Source of the DNA: Bog-473 sp963707835 | GTDB lineage: Bacteria > Actinomycetota > Acidimicrobiia > Acidimicrobiales > RAAP-2 | Reading direction: 5' to 3' | DNA length: 64,000 nucleotides | Assembly: GCA_963707835.1 (NCBI GenBank) | Contig: CAVPRI010000001.1 | Location: 1,426,001 to 1,490,000 of the forward strand | Shown here: positions 51,751 to 61,162 of the stretch, in pieces | How positions within the stretch are numbered: position 1 is the first letter of the stretch | How the letters are laid out: every line of letters begins with the position of its first letter | Program-made: the position numbers and the translations under genes | The notes under the pieces: model-generated | What the model was told of the DNA's origin: nothing | Databases searched by the model: none | Seen by the model: the letters and a program-made list of their open reading frames with translations, nothing else

Positions 51751-53523
51751 TTACACCTTGGACCCGAAGAACCCCGCACTACCGAAGGAGAAGATCCCGC
51801 CGTCAGACGCGACGAGCCAGTATCCGGTGCCTCCCGGCGCACTTGTCATTCCCACAACAGGCTGATTCAGACGAATCGAGCCAGTCGACCCGTAGAAGGT
51901 CGCGTCCCCGAAGCTGAAGATCCCGCCGTCAGACGCGACCAGCCAATAGCCGTTCCCACTCGGGGTGCCGGCCAAGCCGACGACCGGTTGGTTCAGGGGC
52001 TTCCCACCCATCGAGCCGTAGAAGGTGGCGTCCCCGAAGCTGAAGATGCCCCCATCTCTGGCGACGAGCCAGTACCCGTGCCCACTCGGCGTCCCAGCCA
52101 TGCCCACGATGGGCTGGTTGAGCGGTTTGCCTCCCATCGAGCCGTAGAACCCAGCATCACCAAAGGAGAAGATCCCGCCGTCAGAAGCGACTTCCCAGTA
52201 CCCGTGCCCACTCGGCGTCCCAGCCATGCCCACGATGGGCTGGTTGAGCGGTTTGCCTCCCATCGAGCCGTAGAACCCAGCATCACCAAAGGAGAAGATC
52301 CCGCCATCCGAGGCCGACTCCCAATATCCGGCGCCGTCGGACGTCGAGGACAATGCCACGACGGGTCCATTGAGTGCGGTTCCGCCCAGGCCTCCGTAGT
52401 AGAGCCCGCTCCCGTAGGTGAGGACTCCGCCGTCGGAGGTCGCCATGCGATAGCCATCTCCACTTTGGGTCGGCGAGAGCCCGATCACCGGACTGCCCTG
52501 GCGAGGAACGCCTTGCGGGGAGATCCAGCTCGGATCGGACCCGTTGACGCCCGTTGAACCGACGAGCTCGCCTTGGAGGTTGACGATCGAGATCGGGCCA
52601 ACTGCCGCCGAACCGCTGGTGGTGACGAAGTGGCTGCTGTCGGGTGACCAAGAGAGGGAGGTTGTTGCTCCACTCAGCGTGAACAGCGAACCGATGGCAC
52701 CAGTGCCGGCGTTGACGACCTCGACCGAGACCGAACTCAAGTTGGCGGCAGGAACCTCGAACTCGATGAACGCACCGTCTGGCGACCAGTTCAACAGCTC
52801 GGCTGACCCCGACACGCTCGCCAGCTGGCGGGCAGAACCGCCAGCGGAGGGTACGACGAAGATCTTCCCATCATCGCTGAAGGCAATCGCAGATCCGTCG
52901 GGTGACCAGGCCGGAAAGGCACCAGACCCAGAAAGGTGGAGGGCATTGGACCCGTCGAGGTTCTCGGCCCAGATGCCCGGAGCTGCGTCCAGCCCAGCCG
53001 AACCGGTCGCGTCGAAGGCCACCCGTTGGCCGTCGGGAGACCAGGCGGGATCATGAACGAGACCCGCTTCCGAGGGCGTTGAAACAGTGCTTTGGCCTGT
53101 GCCGTCCGCATTGATCACGCCAATGGTAACCACGGGCCCGACGGAGAGGTCAGCCGTAAACAAGATCTCCGATCCGTCCGGCGACAAAGAGGGCTGAGAG
53201 ATGGTCGGATCGGTTGGCCCGACTGGAAACGTCGCGACCGTCGCCGACTTCGAGCCATCGGCATCCACCAGATTGAGAGTCTGGTGGGACGAACCGGTGT
53301 TCCCCAGGTAGACGATCCTGTTCATGTCGACCCCGGAGGGATAGGACCCAACCGCGCCGGACGCATGGGGTGGCGCGATGGCAAACCCGAACGTCACGAG
53401 CACGAACGCCATCCCTGCTAGGGCCGACAGCCGCAGGCGAGCGCTGACGCGAGCGGCTCTGATGGCTGACCCTCCCCAAACCCACGAGTGGTGAGCCTGG
53501 TTGGAAATGGCATCTTCGCTCAT
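51751..53523 (-). CDS. Secreted TolB-like beta-propeller protein with C-terminal GYW/GGIFSFGD repeats
   Basis: A 590-residue exported protein. A signal or anchor helix (LSALAGMAFVLVTFGFAIAP) precedes a TolB-type propeller with SPDGSEILF, SPDGQRVAF and SPDGSAIAF blades. The C-terminal 250 residues are about six 42-residue repeats of the form GYW-x-VASDGGIFSFGDA-x-FYGS-x-GG-x-PLNQP-x-VGMAGTPSG. Such repeats are common in secreted proteins of Acidimicrobiia (recalled). Start ATG 53523 after GGAGG. Adhesion or surface sensing is a guess. Confidence 0.85.
   Translation of the reverse strand: MSEDAISNQAHHSWVWGGSAIRAARVSARLRLSALAGMAFVLVTFGFAIAPPHASGAVGSYPSGVDMNRIVYLGNTGSSHQTLNLVDADGSKSATVATFPVGPTDPTISQPSLSPDGSEILFTADLSVGPVVTIGVINADGTGQSTVSTPSEAGLVHDPAWSPDGQRVAFDATGSAGLDAAPGIWAENLDGSNALHLSGSGAFPAWSPDGSAIAFSDDGKIFVVPSAGGSARQLASVSGSAELLNWSPDGAFIEFEVPAANLSSVSVEVVNAGTGAIGSLFTLSGATTSLSWSPDSSHFVTTSGSAAVGPISIVNLQGELVGSTGVNGSDPSWISPQGVPRQGSPVIGLSPTQSGDGYRMATSDGGVLTYGSGLYYGGLGGTALNGPVVALSSTSDGAGYWESASDGGIFSFGDAGFYGSMGGKPLNQPIVGMAGTPSGHGYWEVASDGGIFSFGDAGFYGSMGGKPLNQPIVGMAGTPSGHGYWLVARDGGIFSFGDATFYGSMGGKPLNQPVVGLAGTPSGNGYWLVASDGGIFSFGDATFYGSTGSIRLNQPVVGMTSAPGGTGYWLVASDGGIFSFGSAGFFGSKV
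52069..52305 (-). repeat. Two identical 111-bp copies inside the repeat protein gene
   Basis: 52069-52179 and 52195-52305 are identical over 111 bases at a period of 126 bp (42 codons). The neighbouring repeat units are diverged, so this copy is recent or kept alike by gene conversion. Confidence 0.85.
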
Positions 53524-53803
53524 CGCGCCTCCATCCAGTCCCCGCTCGGCCATGATAGGGGTGCCACCGAACGCCGGGACGGTGGGGTAGTTCGGCACTT
53601 CGGGGATCTACACCCATGAGATCTTCCAACGGCATCGGTATCAGGTTCGTCCGGTAGAACTTCCGACGTGCTGCCCGCTTGGGATGACCTACAAGAGCAG
53701 CACCTTCAACCAGGTGCACGTCGCGATGGGCAAGGACCGTGCCGGCAACGGCTGGGATGCAGATCGACAAGACCCGGACACCACCGCCTGAGCCAGCGGG
53801 CGC

Positions 53804-54667
53804 TCATGCTCCGGCGTCAGGGGCCCGCTGGCGCCGGGCCGGCACGATGGCCCCGGCGCCGATGGCGCCGACCGCCACCCCGTCAGCGACGCCCTGGTCT
53901 GTGAAGAGGGTGGTGCCGGTCACGACCGCGTTGAGCCGGCTGTTCAGCAGTACCAATGGCCACGCCTGCTCCTCGGGGGTGGAGATCCTCCCCAGGACCG
54001 GATAGGGGAACTCATCGAAGAAAGTGGCCCCCACCAGTGCGGTGGTCCGATCTACGAGAGGCGTCGCCGTAGGACCCGGCGCAGTGCAGTTGATCCGGAC
54101 ACCCCGTTCGAACCCCAGCGCGGGGGCAATGCCGGCCACCCATGCGCAGAGCAGGTGCTTCGCCAGTCGATAGCCGTCGGCGACCACGTCGGGGTGGTCC
54201 CCGAACCACCGCATGGCCGCCCCGGCTTCGGACAACCCCAGAACGTCCGCCAGCTCGGGAACTCGACCGAGCCACCCGGCAGCCACGTTCGATGAGACGA
54301 TCGCCACGCCGCCCCCGTCGGCGATGCCCGGCAGCATCAGGTCAACAAGCTGTCGAAGACCGACGTAGTTGACGCGGACGATGTCGAGCGGCGGGCACGT
54401 GGCGGGCACGCCGGAACAGCAGAAGAGCGAGTGGATGGGGCCGACCGAGGCCAGTGCCGCCGTTGTGGACTCGACCCGTGCCGGGCTGGCCAGATCGGTG
54501 GCGTGGAATCCTTCGACGGCGACCAGCGGCTCGTGCACGCCCACCGCGTGGACTCGGGCCCCCAGGTCACCGAGCAGGCGGGCCGTGGCCTCGCCGATGC
54601 CGGTCGAGCAGCCCACGACGACGACCGTCGAACCGCGATAGCCGAGGGCCTCGCCCAGATCCTGCAT
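53804..54667 (-). CDS. Short-chain dehydrogenase/reductase, 3-alpha-HSD-like
   Basis: A 287-residue SDR of the shorter-middle type. Cofactor loop VVGCSTGIGEATARL, ATDLASPARVES for the adenine loop, FCCSGVP in place of NNAG, Ser in IVSSNVAAG, and Tyr-x3-Lys in DGYRLAKHLL. The insert before the Tyr (ELADVLGLSEAGAAMRWFGDHP) is typical of 3-alpha-hydroxysteroid dehydrogenase-like SDRs. Substrate unknown; a steroid or cyclic alcohol is plausible. Confidence 0.85.
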   Translation of the reverse strand: MQDLGEALGYRGSTVVVVGCSTGIGEATARLLGDLGARVHAVGVHEPLVAVEGFHATDLASPARVESTTAALASVGPIHSLFCCSGVPATCPPLDIVRVNYVGLRQLVDLMLPGIADGGGVAIVSSNVAAGWLGRVPELADVLGLSEAGAAMRWFGDHPDVVADGYRLAKHLLCAWVAGIAPALGFERGVRINCTAPGPTATPLVDRTTALVGATFFDEFPYPVLGRISTPEEQAWPLVLLNSRLNAVVTGTTLFTDQGVADGVAVGAIGAGAIVPARRQRAPDAGA

Positions 54668-54820
54668 TGGCCTCCTCCTCGGTGGGTCGTCTATGGCGGG
54701 GGCAGACGCTAGTGCAAGGGGGCGGCCACCGATCGGGCGTCCACTGCTGGACTCTGGGCATTTCGCCCATATCGTGACGAGGGCGATGGTCCGATGGGCG
54801 ACAACGGGAAGATGGCCGAG

Positions 54821-55388
54821 ATGGAAACCATCACTCTGAATAATGGGTCGAGATACCGGCGCACGGACTCGGCGTCTTCCAGAACCATCAGACGAGACTC
54901 GCGACGCCGTCCAAGCTGCACTCGGCTGCGGCTACCGTCACATCGACACCGCTGCTGCCTATGGCAACGAGCGCCAGGTGGGTGAAGCAATCCAAGGCTC
55001 GGACCTGGACCGGTCAGATGTCGCGGTGCAGGACTTTGGCTCCGAGCACGGCATCGTCACAGGCGTGGTCGCCGATCGGTGGCATCACCTATTGCCGCGA
55101 TGGCAACCACACCAGCACCCTCGATGATGCGGTTATTGGAGCAATCGCCGCCGCACACGGGAAGAGTCCCGCTCAAGCAATGCTCCGTCGGGGTTTGCAA
55201 CACAACCGTTCGGATATTCCGAAGTCCACCAAGCCCAACCGGATTGCAGAGAACATCGACATCTTCGATTTCGAGTTGTCCGCCGACGAGATGGGTGCAA
55301 TCGACACCCGGACACCTGCCGTCGGGGCGGCCCCGAACCCGACACGATCACCCCGGAGGCCTTCGGTCGCGAGATACCAGAGGACTGA
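54821..55388 (+). pseudogene. Aldo/keto reductase remnant
   Basis: Pieces of an AKR lie in order but in different frames. METITLNNGS opens it. PDETRDAVQAALGCGYRHID then TAAAYGNERQVGEAI gives the first barrel strands with catalytic Asp/Tyr. Then comes a gap of about 120 codons. After it, DDAVIGAIAAAHGKSPAQAML, SDIPKSTKPNRIAENIDIFDF and FELSADEMGAIDT, and a last frame ending TITPEAFGREIPED and stop. Internal deletion plus several shifts mean no working enzyme. Confidence 0.75.
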
Positions 55389-55611
55389 ACCGCCGGCAGC
55401 CTCGTCCTTTTGGGAGTGTCCCCGTTCGCTGGGACGGGCGGGCTACGGAGTCCGGGGGAAGTGTCGCGTTTCAACTGACGCTGTGTGAAGGCTCCAAGCA
55501 AACGATACCGTGGGCACGGAAACGGTCACGTTGTTGTGAGGAATGAAGAGGCCCGTGACGGGGTAGTCCGAGACGACGTTCGTGGTGCCTGAGTCTGAAG
55601 CGAGGATTTGG

Positions 55612-56115
55612 ATGTCCGACAAACTGACAACCTGTTTGTGGTTCGATCACGGTGAGGCCGGCAAGGCTGCCGAATTCTATGCGACGATCTTTCCCAACAG
55701 TCACGTCGACGCGATCCACCTGGCGCCGTCGGATTACCCCGACGGATCGGCTGGGCAAGAACTTACGGTCGAATTCACGGTGTTCGGCCGATCATTCGTG
55801 GGTCTCAACGGTGGACCGAACTCCGTTCCGAACGAGGCCGTCAGCTTCATGGTGCTGACTGACGATCAGGCCGAAACCGACCGGTATTGGAACGCCATCG
55901 TCGACAACGGCGGGGCAGAGAGCGCGTGTGGCTGGTGCAGAGACCGGTGGGGCTTCTCCTGGCAAGTCACGCCCCGAGCCTTGCTGGAGGCGATGAACAG
56001 CCATGACAAGGCCGCTGCGAAGCGGGCTATGGATGCGATGATGACGATGACGAAGATCGACATCGTTGCAATCGAGACCGCGGCCCGAGGATCGACGCCG
56101 CGCCCTTCGGACTGA
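55612..56115 (+). CDS. PhnB/VOC-like protein (3-demethylubiquinone methyltransferase-like fold)
   Basis: A 167-residue single-domain VOC protein of the PhnB/COG2764-like type: TTCLWFDHGEAGKAAEFYATIFPNS, VEFTVFGRSFVGLNGGP, SVPNEAVSFMVLTDDQAETDRYWNAI and WCRDRWGFSWQVTP. The annotation as a methyltransferase is historical; no methyl donor site is present. Start ATG 55612 after GCGAGGA. The last 30 residues (KRAMDAMMTMTKIDIVAIETAA) match the family's helical tail. Confidence 0.9.
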   Translation: MSDKLTTCLWFDHGEAGKAAEFYATIFPNSHVDAIHLAPSDYPDGSAGQELTVEFTVFGRSFVGLNGGPNSVPNEAVSFMVLTDDQAETDRYWNAIVDNGGAESACGWCRDRWGFSWQVTPRALLEAMNSHDKAAAKRAMDAMMTMTKIDIVAIETAARGSTPRPSD

Positions 56116-56223
56116 GGCATCACCGGAGTGCTCGTTCGTCCAGACCGACACTCCACCTCTGCACAGGGTCGGGAGCGGGGGGCTGCCCCCAACGGCCGTA
56201 CGGAAACAAGAGGAGATCACCGC

Positions 56224-56529
56224 ATGTCGGCAACGCTGAAGTTGGCGCACAAGGCAATCGGAGCGGAAGTACGTCGTGGCCCGTACGATGTCGTGGTCGA
56301 CGGTGAGCTGGTCGGGTCGGTCGAAATGAACCGCACGATCGAGATACCAGTCGAGTCAGGAAGTCATACGCTGCAGGTCCGCAACGGCCGAGAGTCGAGC
56401 AGTGCTGAAACGTTCGATGTCGCCGAGGGCGAGATCGTCGCCTTCCGATGCACCGGAAAGAGGTTCTTGCCGATCTTTCTGGCATCCTTCATCCTTCCCA
56501 GGCTGGCACTGAAACTCGTTCGTGATTGA
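56224..56529 (+). CDS. Small beta-domain protein with C-terminal membrane segment
   Basis: A 101-residue protein. A PEGA-like beta domain (GPYDVVVDGELVGSVEMNRTIEIPVESGSHTLQVR) is followed by AEGEIVAFRCTGKRF and a hydrophobic end LPIFLASFILPRLALKLV that could anchor it. The ribosome site AAGAGGAG lies before ATG 56224. I know similar short actinobacterial proteins but no function. It is not linked to its neighbours. Confidence 0.75.
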   Translation: MSATLKLAHKAIGAEVRRGPYDVVVDGELVGSVEMNRTIEIPVESGSHTLQVRNGRESSSAETFDVAEGEIVAFRCTGKRFLPIFLASFILPRLALKLVRD

Positions 56530-56709
56530 GTTGGCATGGGTGTCGTGGCGCTGACCAGCACGTCGTCATCGCCGCCCGGCTCGCCCGGAGTGGGGTACCA
56601 CCTGACGGAATGGTGCGCTCTGCTCGGCAGGTAGGGGCGCCCCTCATGCCGCTCGATCTGGGCTACTTGAGCGGCACAAGCCTGCGGCTCACGGGCGTAG
56701 GGTGAGAAG

Positions 56710-57096
56710 ATGGACAAATTGCAGCCCACACATGAAGAGGTGGCGGCGGCAACTGCACGCACCGCTGCGACGATGCAGGTCCAGGTGGTCCCGGTGAATG
56801 TCTACGAAGCCACGGCATCATTGGTGGTCGTCGCCCCTCTGCCCGCGGTCACCGCCGACGACGTGACGGTTGAGATTCAGCCCGGCACGTTGCGCTTTCA
56901 CGCTTCGCTACGCAGCGCGGGCCCAAGGTCCTATCTCCTCCATGAGTGGGAGTACGGCGGCTACGAACGTGAAATCGCGCTCCCTGATGGCTTCGGCAGC
57001 GGCATCGAAGCCAGCCTGGCCAACGGCCAACTCGTCATACGGGTCCTCCGCGGTGACCTGACCAAGTCGGTCGCCATCCATCCGACTGCGCTCTGA
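56710..57096 (+). CDS. Hsp20/alpha-crystallin-like small heat shock protein
   Basis: A 128-residue protein with an alpha-crystallin domain: VQVVPVNVYEATASLVVVAPLPAVTADDVTVEI, SYLLHEWEYGGYEREIALPDGF and GIEASLANGQLVIRVL with the I-x-V anchor near the end. Its N-terminal arm is short (MDKLQPTHEEVAAATARTAA). It is an ATP-independent holdase. Start ATG 56710. No HspR or CIRCE-like site was seen upstream. The typical G-x-L motif appears as NGQLVIRV. Confidence 0.88.
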   Translation: MDKLQPTHEEVAAATARTAATMQVQVVPVNVYEATASLVVVAPLPAVTADDVTVEIQPGTLRFHASLRSAGPRSYLLHEWEYGGYEREIALPDGFGSGIEASLANGQLVIRVLRGDLTKSVAIHPTAL

Positions 57097-57424
57097 GCGC
57101 CTCACCATGTGAGCCAAGCGTCTGGCGGTCACTCCCTCGGAGTTCATTGCCCTGGCATATCGCTGCACCAAGGGAAAGCTGCTGCCCGGTGCGAGGCCGT
57201 TGGAAATGGGGTCAGCCTGGAGGGGGCGTTCGAGGTGCCGACGAGTGGTGATCCAAGGTCTCTGGGCAGGCGACTGGCTCCTCTGCCACGACCTCGTCGG
57301 CAAGCGTCACAATCACCAAAGGAGTGGCTCCGGAGAGTCTGGTCAAACCTGGTGATCGACCTCGCGGTCGATTGGCAGTCGCCCGAGTCATGAGCCAGGG
57401 TCCGTGGCGGCTGGTCGGACGCGC
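57097..57424. other. No gene recognised
   Basis: About 330 bases between the Hsp20 gene and the 3' end of the helicase gene. Two overlapping frames here have no coding character. Confidence 0.4.
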
Positions 57425-58882
57425 TTAGCGCCGGTTGGAGCGACGGTTGCGTCGGCGGGAGGGACGCGCCGGCATCGCATCGATGGTTTCGGTCCGCGCC
57501 TGGCGTACTGCCGTGTCGGATACGGCAGTACGCGTGCTTGTCCGGCCACCTGGATGTCTCGTGTGGGGGCGTGAAGCTGGGCCCATCACGGCCAGTGACG
57601 GGATGTCCGGTGACGTGATTGCGCCCGGCATGCCGAGACGCCGCTGGAGGGTCCCGGTCTTCGCCCTCTGATCATGGGTGATCAGGGAGACGACGTTCCC
57701 GTCGGCTCCGGCTCTCCCGGTCCGGCCGGCGCGGTGCACGTAGTCGGTATGGTCGGCTGGGGGGTCGAAATGGATGACCAGGGGCACGGCGTCGACGTGG
57801 ATCCCACGAGCAGCGATGTCGGTGGCGACGAGAACGTCGAGCCGCCCTGACCGGAAGGCGGCAAGAGCGCGGTCTCGTTGACCCTGGTTGCGATCCCCAT
57901 GGATGGCGGCCGACTGGAGACCAGTTCGGGCCAGACGTTGCGAGAGTCGATCGGCCCCCCGCTTGGTCCTGCAGAACACCATCGCCGGCCGACACGCGGA
58001 GACTGTCTCGGCGGTCAGGGCGATCCGGTCCTCCGGCTCGACCCGCCAGAAGTGGTGGTGGATCTGACCTCGGTTGTCGCTGGTCGGCTGCACGTCGTGC
58101 CGGGCGGGATCGCGCTGGTAGTCGCGAATCAGCTTGTCCACCGGTCCGTCGAGGGTCGCCGAGAAGAGCAGAGTCTGTCGTCCTGCACTGGTCAGGTCGA
58201 TGAGGCGGCGCACCGGCGGCAGGAACCCCATGTCGGCCATCCGGTCAGCTTCGTCGAGAACGATGATCCCCACGTGCGACAAGTTCACGGAACCGCGATC
58301 GACGAGGTCGGTCAGGCGACCCGGACAGGCGACCAGCACGTCGACTCCGTTGCGCAGATCGGACAGCTGCTTGGCGTACCCGACTCCGCCGTAGATCGCC
58401 GCCACGCGGGCGCCGATGGCAGCCGCTAGCGGGGACAGGTCGGTCTGGATCTGAGCCGCCAGTTCCCTGGTCGGCACCAAGACGAGAGCGGACGGGTGAC
58501 GTCGGCCACGCCGCCCGGCACCCGGCTTGTCCCCGAGCAGCGACAGGAGTGCCAGCCCGAACGCCAGCGTCTTGCCCGAACCGGTCGGAGCTTTGCCGCA
58601 CACATCGCGCCCGGCCAGCGAGTCAGGGAGGGTGGCGGTCTGGATCGGGAATGGCGCGGTGATCCCATCGCGCTCCAGCGTTGCGCTCAGCGCGTCGAGC
58701 ACGCCGAGATCTTTGAAGCTAGAAGCGCGAGGGGCGCGAGAGATGGGGATGATGTGGGCACGAAACTCCAGTCGGTCCAAAGAAGGGAAGTTGGCCGACT
58801 CGATGCTGGTCTCGTGGGCCCGGCCGACTCCGATCGTCAGCCGCCACCGGGACGCTGATCCCGGGGTATCGCCGCCCAGCAT
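57425..58882 (-). CDS. DEAD/DEAH-box RNA helicase
   Basis: A 485-residue ATP-dependent RNA helicase. Q motif SSFKDLGVL and PFPIQTATLP; motif I APTGSGKT; Ia VPTRELA; II VLDEADRM; III FSATLDG; IV AMVFCRTKRGADRL; V VATDIAARGIHVDAVP; VI HRAGRTGRAG. A basic Arg-rich tail ends it (RPSRRRNRRSNRR). The exact start is uncertain: ATG 58882 is used, upstream of the Q motif; the frame is open further to 59065. Such helicases help ribosome assembly and cold growth. It is divergent from the sigma factor gene. Confidence 0.92.
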   Translation of the reverse strand: MLGGDTPGSASRWRLTIGVGRAHETSIESANFPSLDRLEFRAHIIPISRAPRASSFKDLGVLDALSATLERDGITAPFPIQTATLPDSLAGRDVCGKAPTGSGKTLAFGLALLSLLGDKPGAGRRGRRHPSALVLVPTRELAAQIQTDLSPLAAAIGARVAAIYGGVGYAKQLSDLRNGVDVLVACPGRLTDLVDRGSVNLSHVGIIVLDEADRMADMGFLPPVRRLIDLTSAGRQTLLFSATLDGPVDKLIRDYQRDPARHDVQPTSDNRGQIHHHFWRVEPEDRIALTAETVSACRPAMVFCRTKRGADRLSQRLARTGLQSAAIHGDRNQGQRDRALAAFRSGRLDVLVATDIAARGIHVDAVPLVIHFDPPADHTDYVHRAGRTGRAGADGNVVSLITHDQRAKTGTLQRRLGMPGAITSPDIPSLAVMGPASRPHTRHPGGRTSTRTAVSDTAVRQARTETIDAMPARPSRRRNRRSNRR

Positions 58883-59037
58883 AACCGAACTCGTCGGTCG
58901 GCCGGGCGCACGTCCATTGGGTAGCGTGAGACCGGCGCGCATTTGTCGACGGTCGGCCCGTACCCGTCGTCGAAGCAGCGAGGTTCCGCATCGGCACACA
59001 CCCGCTCGCCATATCCGCCCGGGTTCCCGAGAGATGA

Positions 59038-59964
59038 GTGCCAGTGCCCAACAAGCGATCTTCATCGCCGGACGAGGACCTCGTCCGCCTTTATCTCAAC
59101 GACATCGGTCGACACTCCTTGTTGAGCAAGGACGACGAAGTCAGGTTGGCCAAGGCGGCCGAGGCCGGACGTGAGGCCCGCTCCGAGCTGGCCGGCCACG
59201 GGGACCTGCGTCCCGCCCGAAGGCGGCAGCTGCGGCGGGTGGTTGCAGACGGAGACGCCGCGGTGGAGGCCTTCGTCAACGGGAATCTCCGCCTCGTGGT
59301 GTCGATTGCCAAGATGTACCAGACCTCGAACATGCCGTTGCTGGATCTGGTGCAGGACGGCAATCTCGGGCTCATTCACGCGGTGGAGAAGTTCGACTGG
59401 AGGAAGGGTTTCAAGTTCTCCACCTATGCCACCTGGTGGATCCGTCAGGCCATCAGCCGGGGCATCGTGGATGGGAGCCGCACGATTCGTTTGCCGATCA
59501 ATGCCGCCGATCTGCTCAAGCAGGTCGGGCAGGCGCGGACGCGACTCGAGGTGCAGCACGGCCGTCGGCCCACCACGGCCGAACTGGCTGCGGATCTCGA
59601 GGTGGGCGAGCACAGGATCGTGGACGTGCTCCGTCATGCCTCGGAGCCGATCTCGTTGTCCCAACCGTTGGGCCACGATCTTGACGCCCAAGTCGGAGAC
59701 TTCGTCGAAGACGAAGGTGCGATCTCCCCGTACGAGGCCGCCGCCGCTGCGCTGCTGCCGGTCGAGGTCGCCAAACTTCTGGTCGGCCTGAACGATCGTG
59801 AGCGGGAGATCCTTCGGCTGCGTTTCGGTCTCGATCGGGGTGAGCCGCGGACCCTCGACGAGGTCGGCGTCTTCTTCGGACTCACCCGTGAGCGGATTCG
59901 CCAGATAGAGGCTCGGGCCATGTCAAAGTTGCGTCATCCCACGGCCGACACCGGGACTTCGTGA
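59038..59964 (+). CDS. Sigma-70-family RNA polymerase sigma factor, primary-like (group 2)
   Basis: A 308-residue sigma factor with regions 1.2 to 4.2. Region 1.2: DEDLVRLYLNDIGRHSLL. Region 2: GNLRLVVSIAKMYQTSNMPLLDLVQDGNLGLIHAVEKFDWRKG and FKFSTYATWWIRQAISRGI. Region 3: TRLEVQHGRRPTTAELAADL. Region 4: LNDREREILRLRFGLDRGEPRTLDEVGVFFGLTRERIRQIEARAMSKLR. It lacks the long N-terminus of the essential factor and so is a stationary or stress-phase paralogue. Start GTG 59038 or 59044. It faces away from the helicase. Confidence 0.93.
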   Translation: MPVPNKRSSSPDEDLVRLYLNDIGRHSLLSKDDEVRLAKAAEAGREARSELAGHGDLRPARRRQLRRVVADGDAAVEAFVNGNLRLVVSIAKMYQTSNMPLLDLVQDGNLGLIHAVEKFDWRKGFKFSTYATWWIRQAISRGIVDGSRTIRLPINAADLLKQVGQARTRLEVQHGRRPTTAELAADLEVGEHRIVDVLRHASEPISLSQPLGHDLDAQVGDFVEDEGAISPYEAAAAALLPVEVAKLLVGLNDREREILRLRFGLDRGEPRTLDEVGVFFGLTRERIRQIEARAMSKLRHPTADTGTS

Positions 59965-60182
59965 GCTGGGAGGGGCCTCGTCGCCGGAAGCCGGCCTTGG
60001 CGACCGTTGCGCCCGAATCTGACCGGCGATTCGCCAGCGTGCAGAGCTGGTACGATACCGAGGTCGCCGGCATTCAGCCGGTGTGGCCCGTTCGAGAATT
60101 CCCGAGTTGGCCCAATTCGAACGGAGTGCCGACATCTTCAATCGCTCGAGCCGCGCCCTCGGGGCGTTGCAGCGGCTGCTCA

Positions 60183-60557
60183 GTGCCTAGGCACACGCAC
60201 CAACCACGGTCGAAGAAGCGATCGTCCGCCAAACCTGAGCGCGGGGGATCCTCGCGGCGACAGCGAGTTTCGGCGCCCGAGATCGACGCCCGGGTCCTCG
60301 CCTTCCGCGAGGACGGGACATCGTTCTCGACGATCGCCCGTCTGATGGAGCTCGAGCGCGCCGTGGATGCGCACCGCTGCTTCGTCCGTGCTCTGAACGC
60401 ACACCAGGGCGAGGACCGGCGCCGACTGGTCGGCAACGAGGAGTTACGTCTCGACCGACTGGAAGCTCGGATCCGGGACAGAGATGCCGCCGACGCCACA
60501 AAGATCGCACGTCGGCTCCGGGGTGTGACCAACCTCCGGGTGGCGATGGCCCGGTGA
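60183..60557 (+). CDS. Hypothetical protein with HTH-like segment
   Basis: A 124-residue protein. A basic head (TRSKKRSS-type) is followed by EIDARVLAFREDGTSFSTIARLMELERAVDAHRCFVRAL, which reads as a helix-turn-helix, and EELRLDRLEARIRDRDAADATKIARRL, a probable coiled segment. The GTG at 60183 is the likely start; the longer frame to 59961 carries no similarity. It overlaps the next gene by 4 bp. A DNA-binding role is possible but unproven. Confidence 0.6.
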   Translation: MPRHTHQPRSKKRSSAKPERGGSSRRQRVSAPEIDARVLAFREDGTSFSTIARLMELERAVDAHRCFVRALNAHQGEDRRRLVGNEELRLDRLEARIRDRDAADATKIARRLRGVTNLRVAMAR

Positions 60558-60847
60558 CCTCCGTGGATTCGGGGGCGCCGTGCGCACTCTGCCGCCTCCC
60601 GGCGACCACGGCTGTCGAACCACCTCGCCGGACACTCGGGCGAGGTCCGGACCCGAACGATCCGTCCTTTTCGGTGACAGTGGTGCTGCCTGATCTCTTC
60701 CTCTGCACCCGACATGCTCAGGACGTCCGCGGGCACACCACTCTGATCGGATGGTGCGACGACGAGCAGTGCCGCATCTATGGAGCGGTGGGTGAGGCCT
60801 CCCCCTGCGGTGCCGAGTACTCGAAGCTCGCGGTGCGCAGGTCCTGA
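60554..60847 (+). CDS. Small Cys-rich protein, putative zinc-binding
   Basis: A 97-residue protein with six Cys and two to three His: APCALCRLP (CxxC), DLFLCTRHAQDVRGH (C-x2-H, H) and WCDDEQCRIYGAVGEASPCGAEY. The arrangement suggests one or two structural zinc sites. It overlaps the upstream HTH-like gene by 4 bp (GTGA), and the two are expected to be made together. No family is assigned. Confidence 0.65.
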   Translation: MTSVDSGAPCALCRLPATTAVEPPRRTLGRGPDPNDPSFSVTVVLPDLFLCTRHAQDVRGHTTLIGWCDDEQCRIYGAVGEASPCGAEYSKLAVRRS

Positions 60848-60902
60848 TCCATTTTTGTGCCTCGAAAGTCTAAAGCAACACCAAGAAGAAAGTGAAGTGA
60901 AC

Positions 60903-61106
60903 ATGGCAACTGGAACTGTGAAGTTCTTCAACAGCGAGAAGGGTTTCGGATTCATCACGCCCTCGAAGGGGGCGGAGGACGTGTTCGTCCACTATTCCAA
61001 CGTGGCGGGCGAAGGGTTCAAGAACCTCGAGGATGGCCAGGAGGTCGAGTTCGACGTGAGCGAGGGTCGCAAAGGTCCCGAAGCGAAGAACGTCCGAGGG
61101 CTGTAG
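60903..61106 (+). CDS. cspA: Cold-shock protein (CspA family)
   Basis: A 67-residue single cold-shock domain. The RNP1 motif is KGFGFI (SEKGFGFITP) and RNP2 is DVFVHY. It ends in the usual EVEFDVSEGRKGPEAKNV. It binds single-stranded RNA or DNA as an antiterminator or chaperone. The start at 60903 follows AAGAAGAAAGTGAAGTG. The 55-base region after the Cys-rich gene may hold its own promoter and a short leader. Confidence 0.97.
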   Translation: MATGTVKFFNSEKGFGFITPSKGAEDVFVHYSNVAGEGFKNLEDGQEVEFDVSEGRKGPEAKNVRGL

Positions 61107-61162
61107 GACGCGATAGCCATGAGGGGTGGCGAGCTCGAATCCATGACTCCCCGGCGCAAGTC

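Noticed and set aside
51900..52440. Repeats of about 126 bp resembling a CRISPR or satellite
   Set aside because: They are in one open frame, a multiple of three, and give a conserved 42-residue protein repeat.
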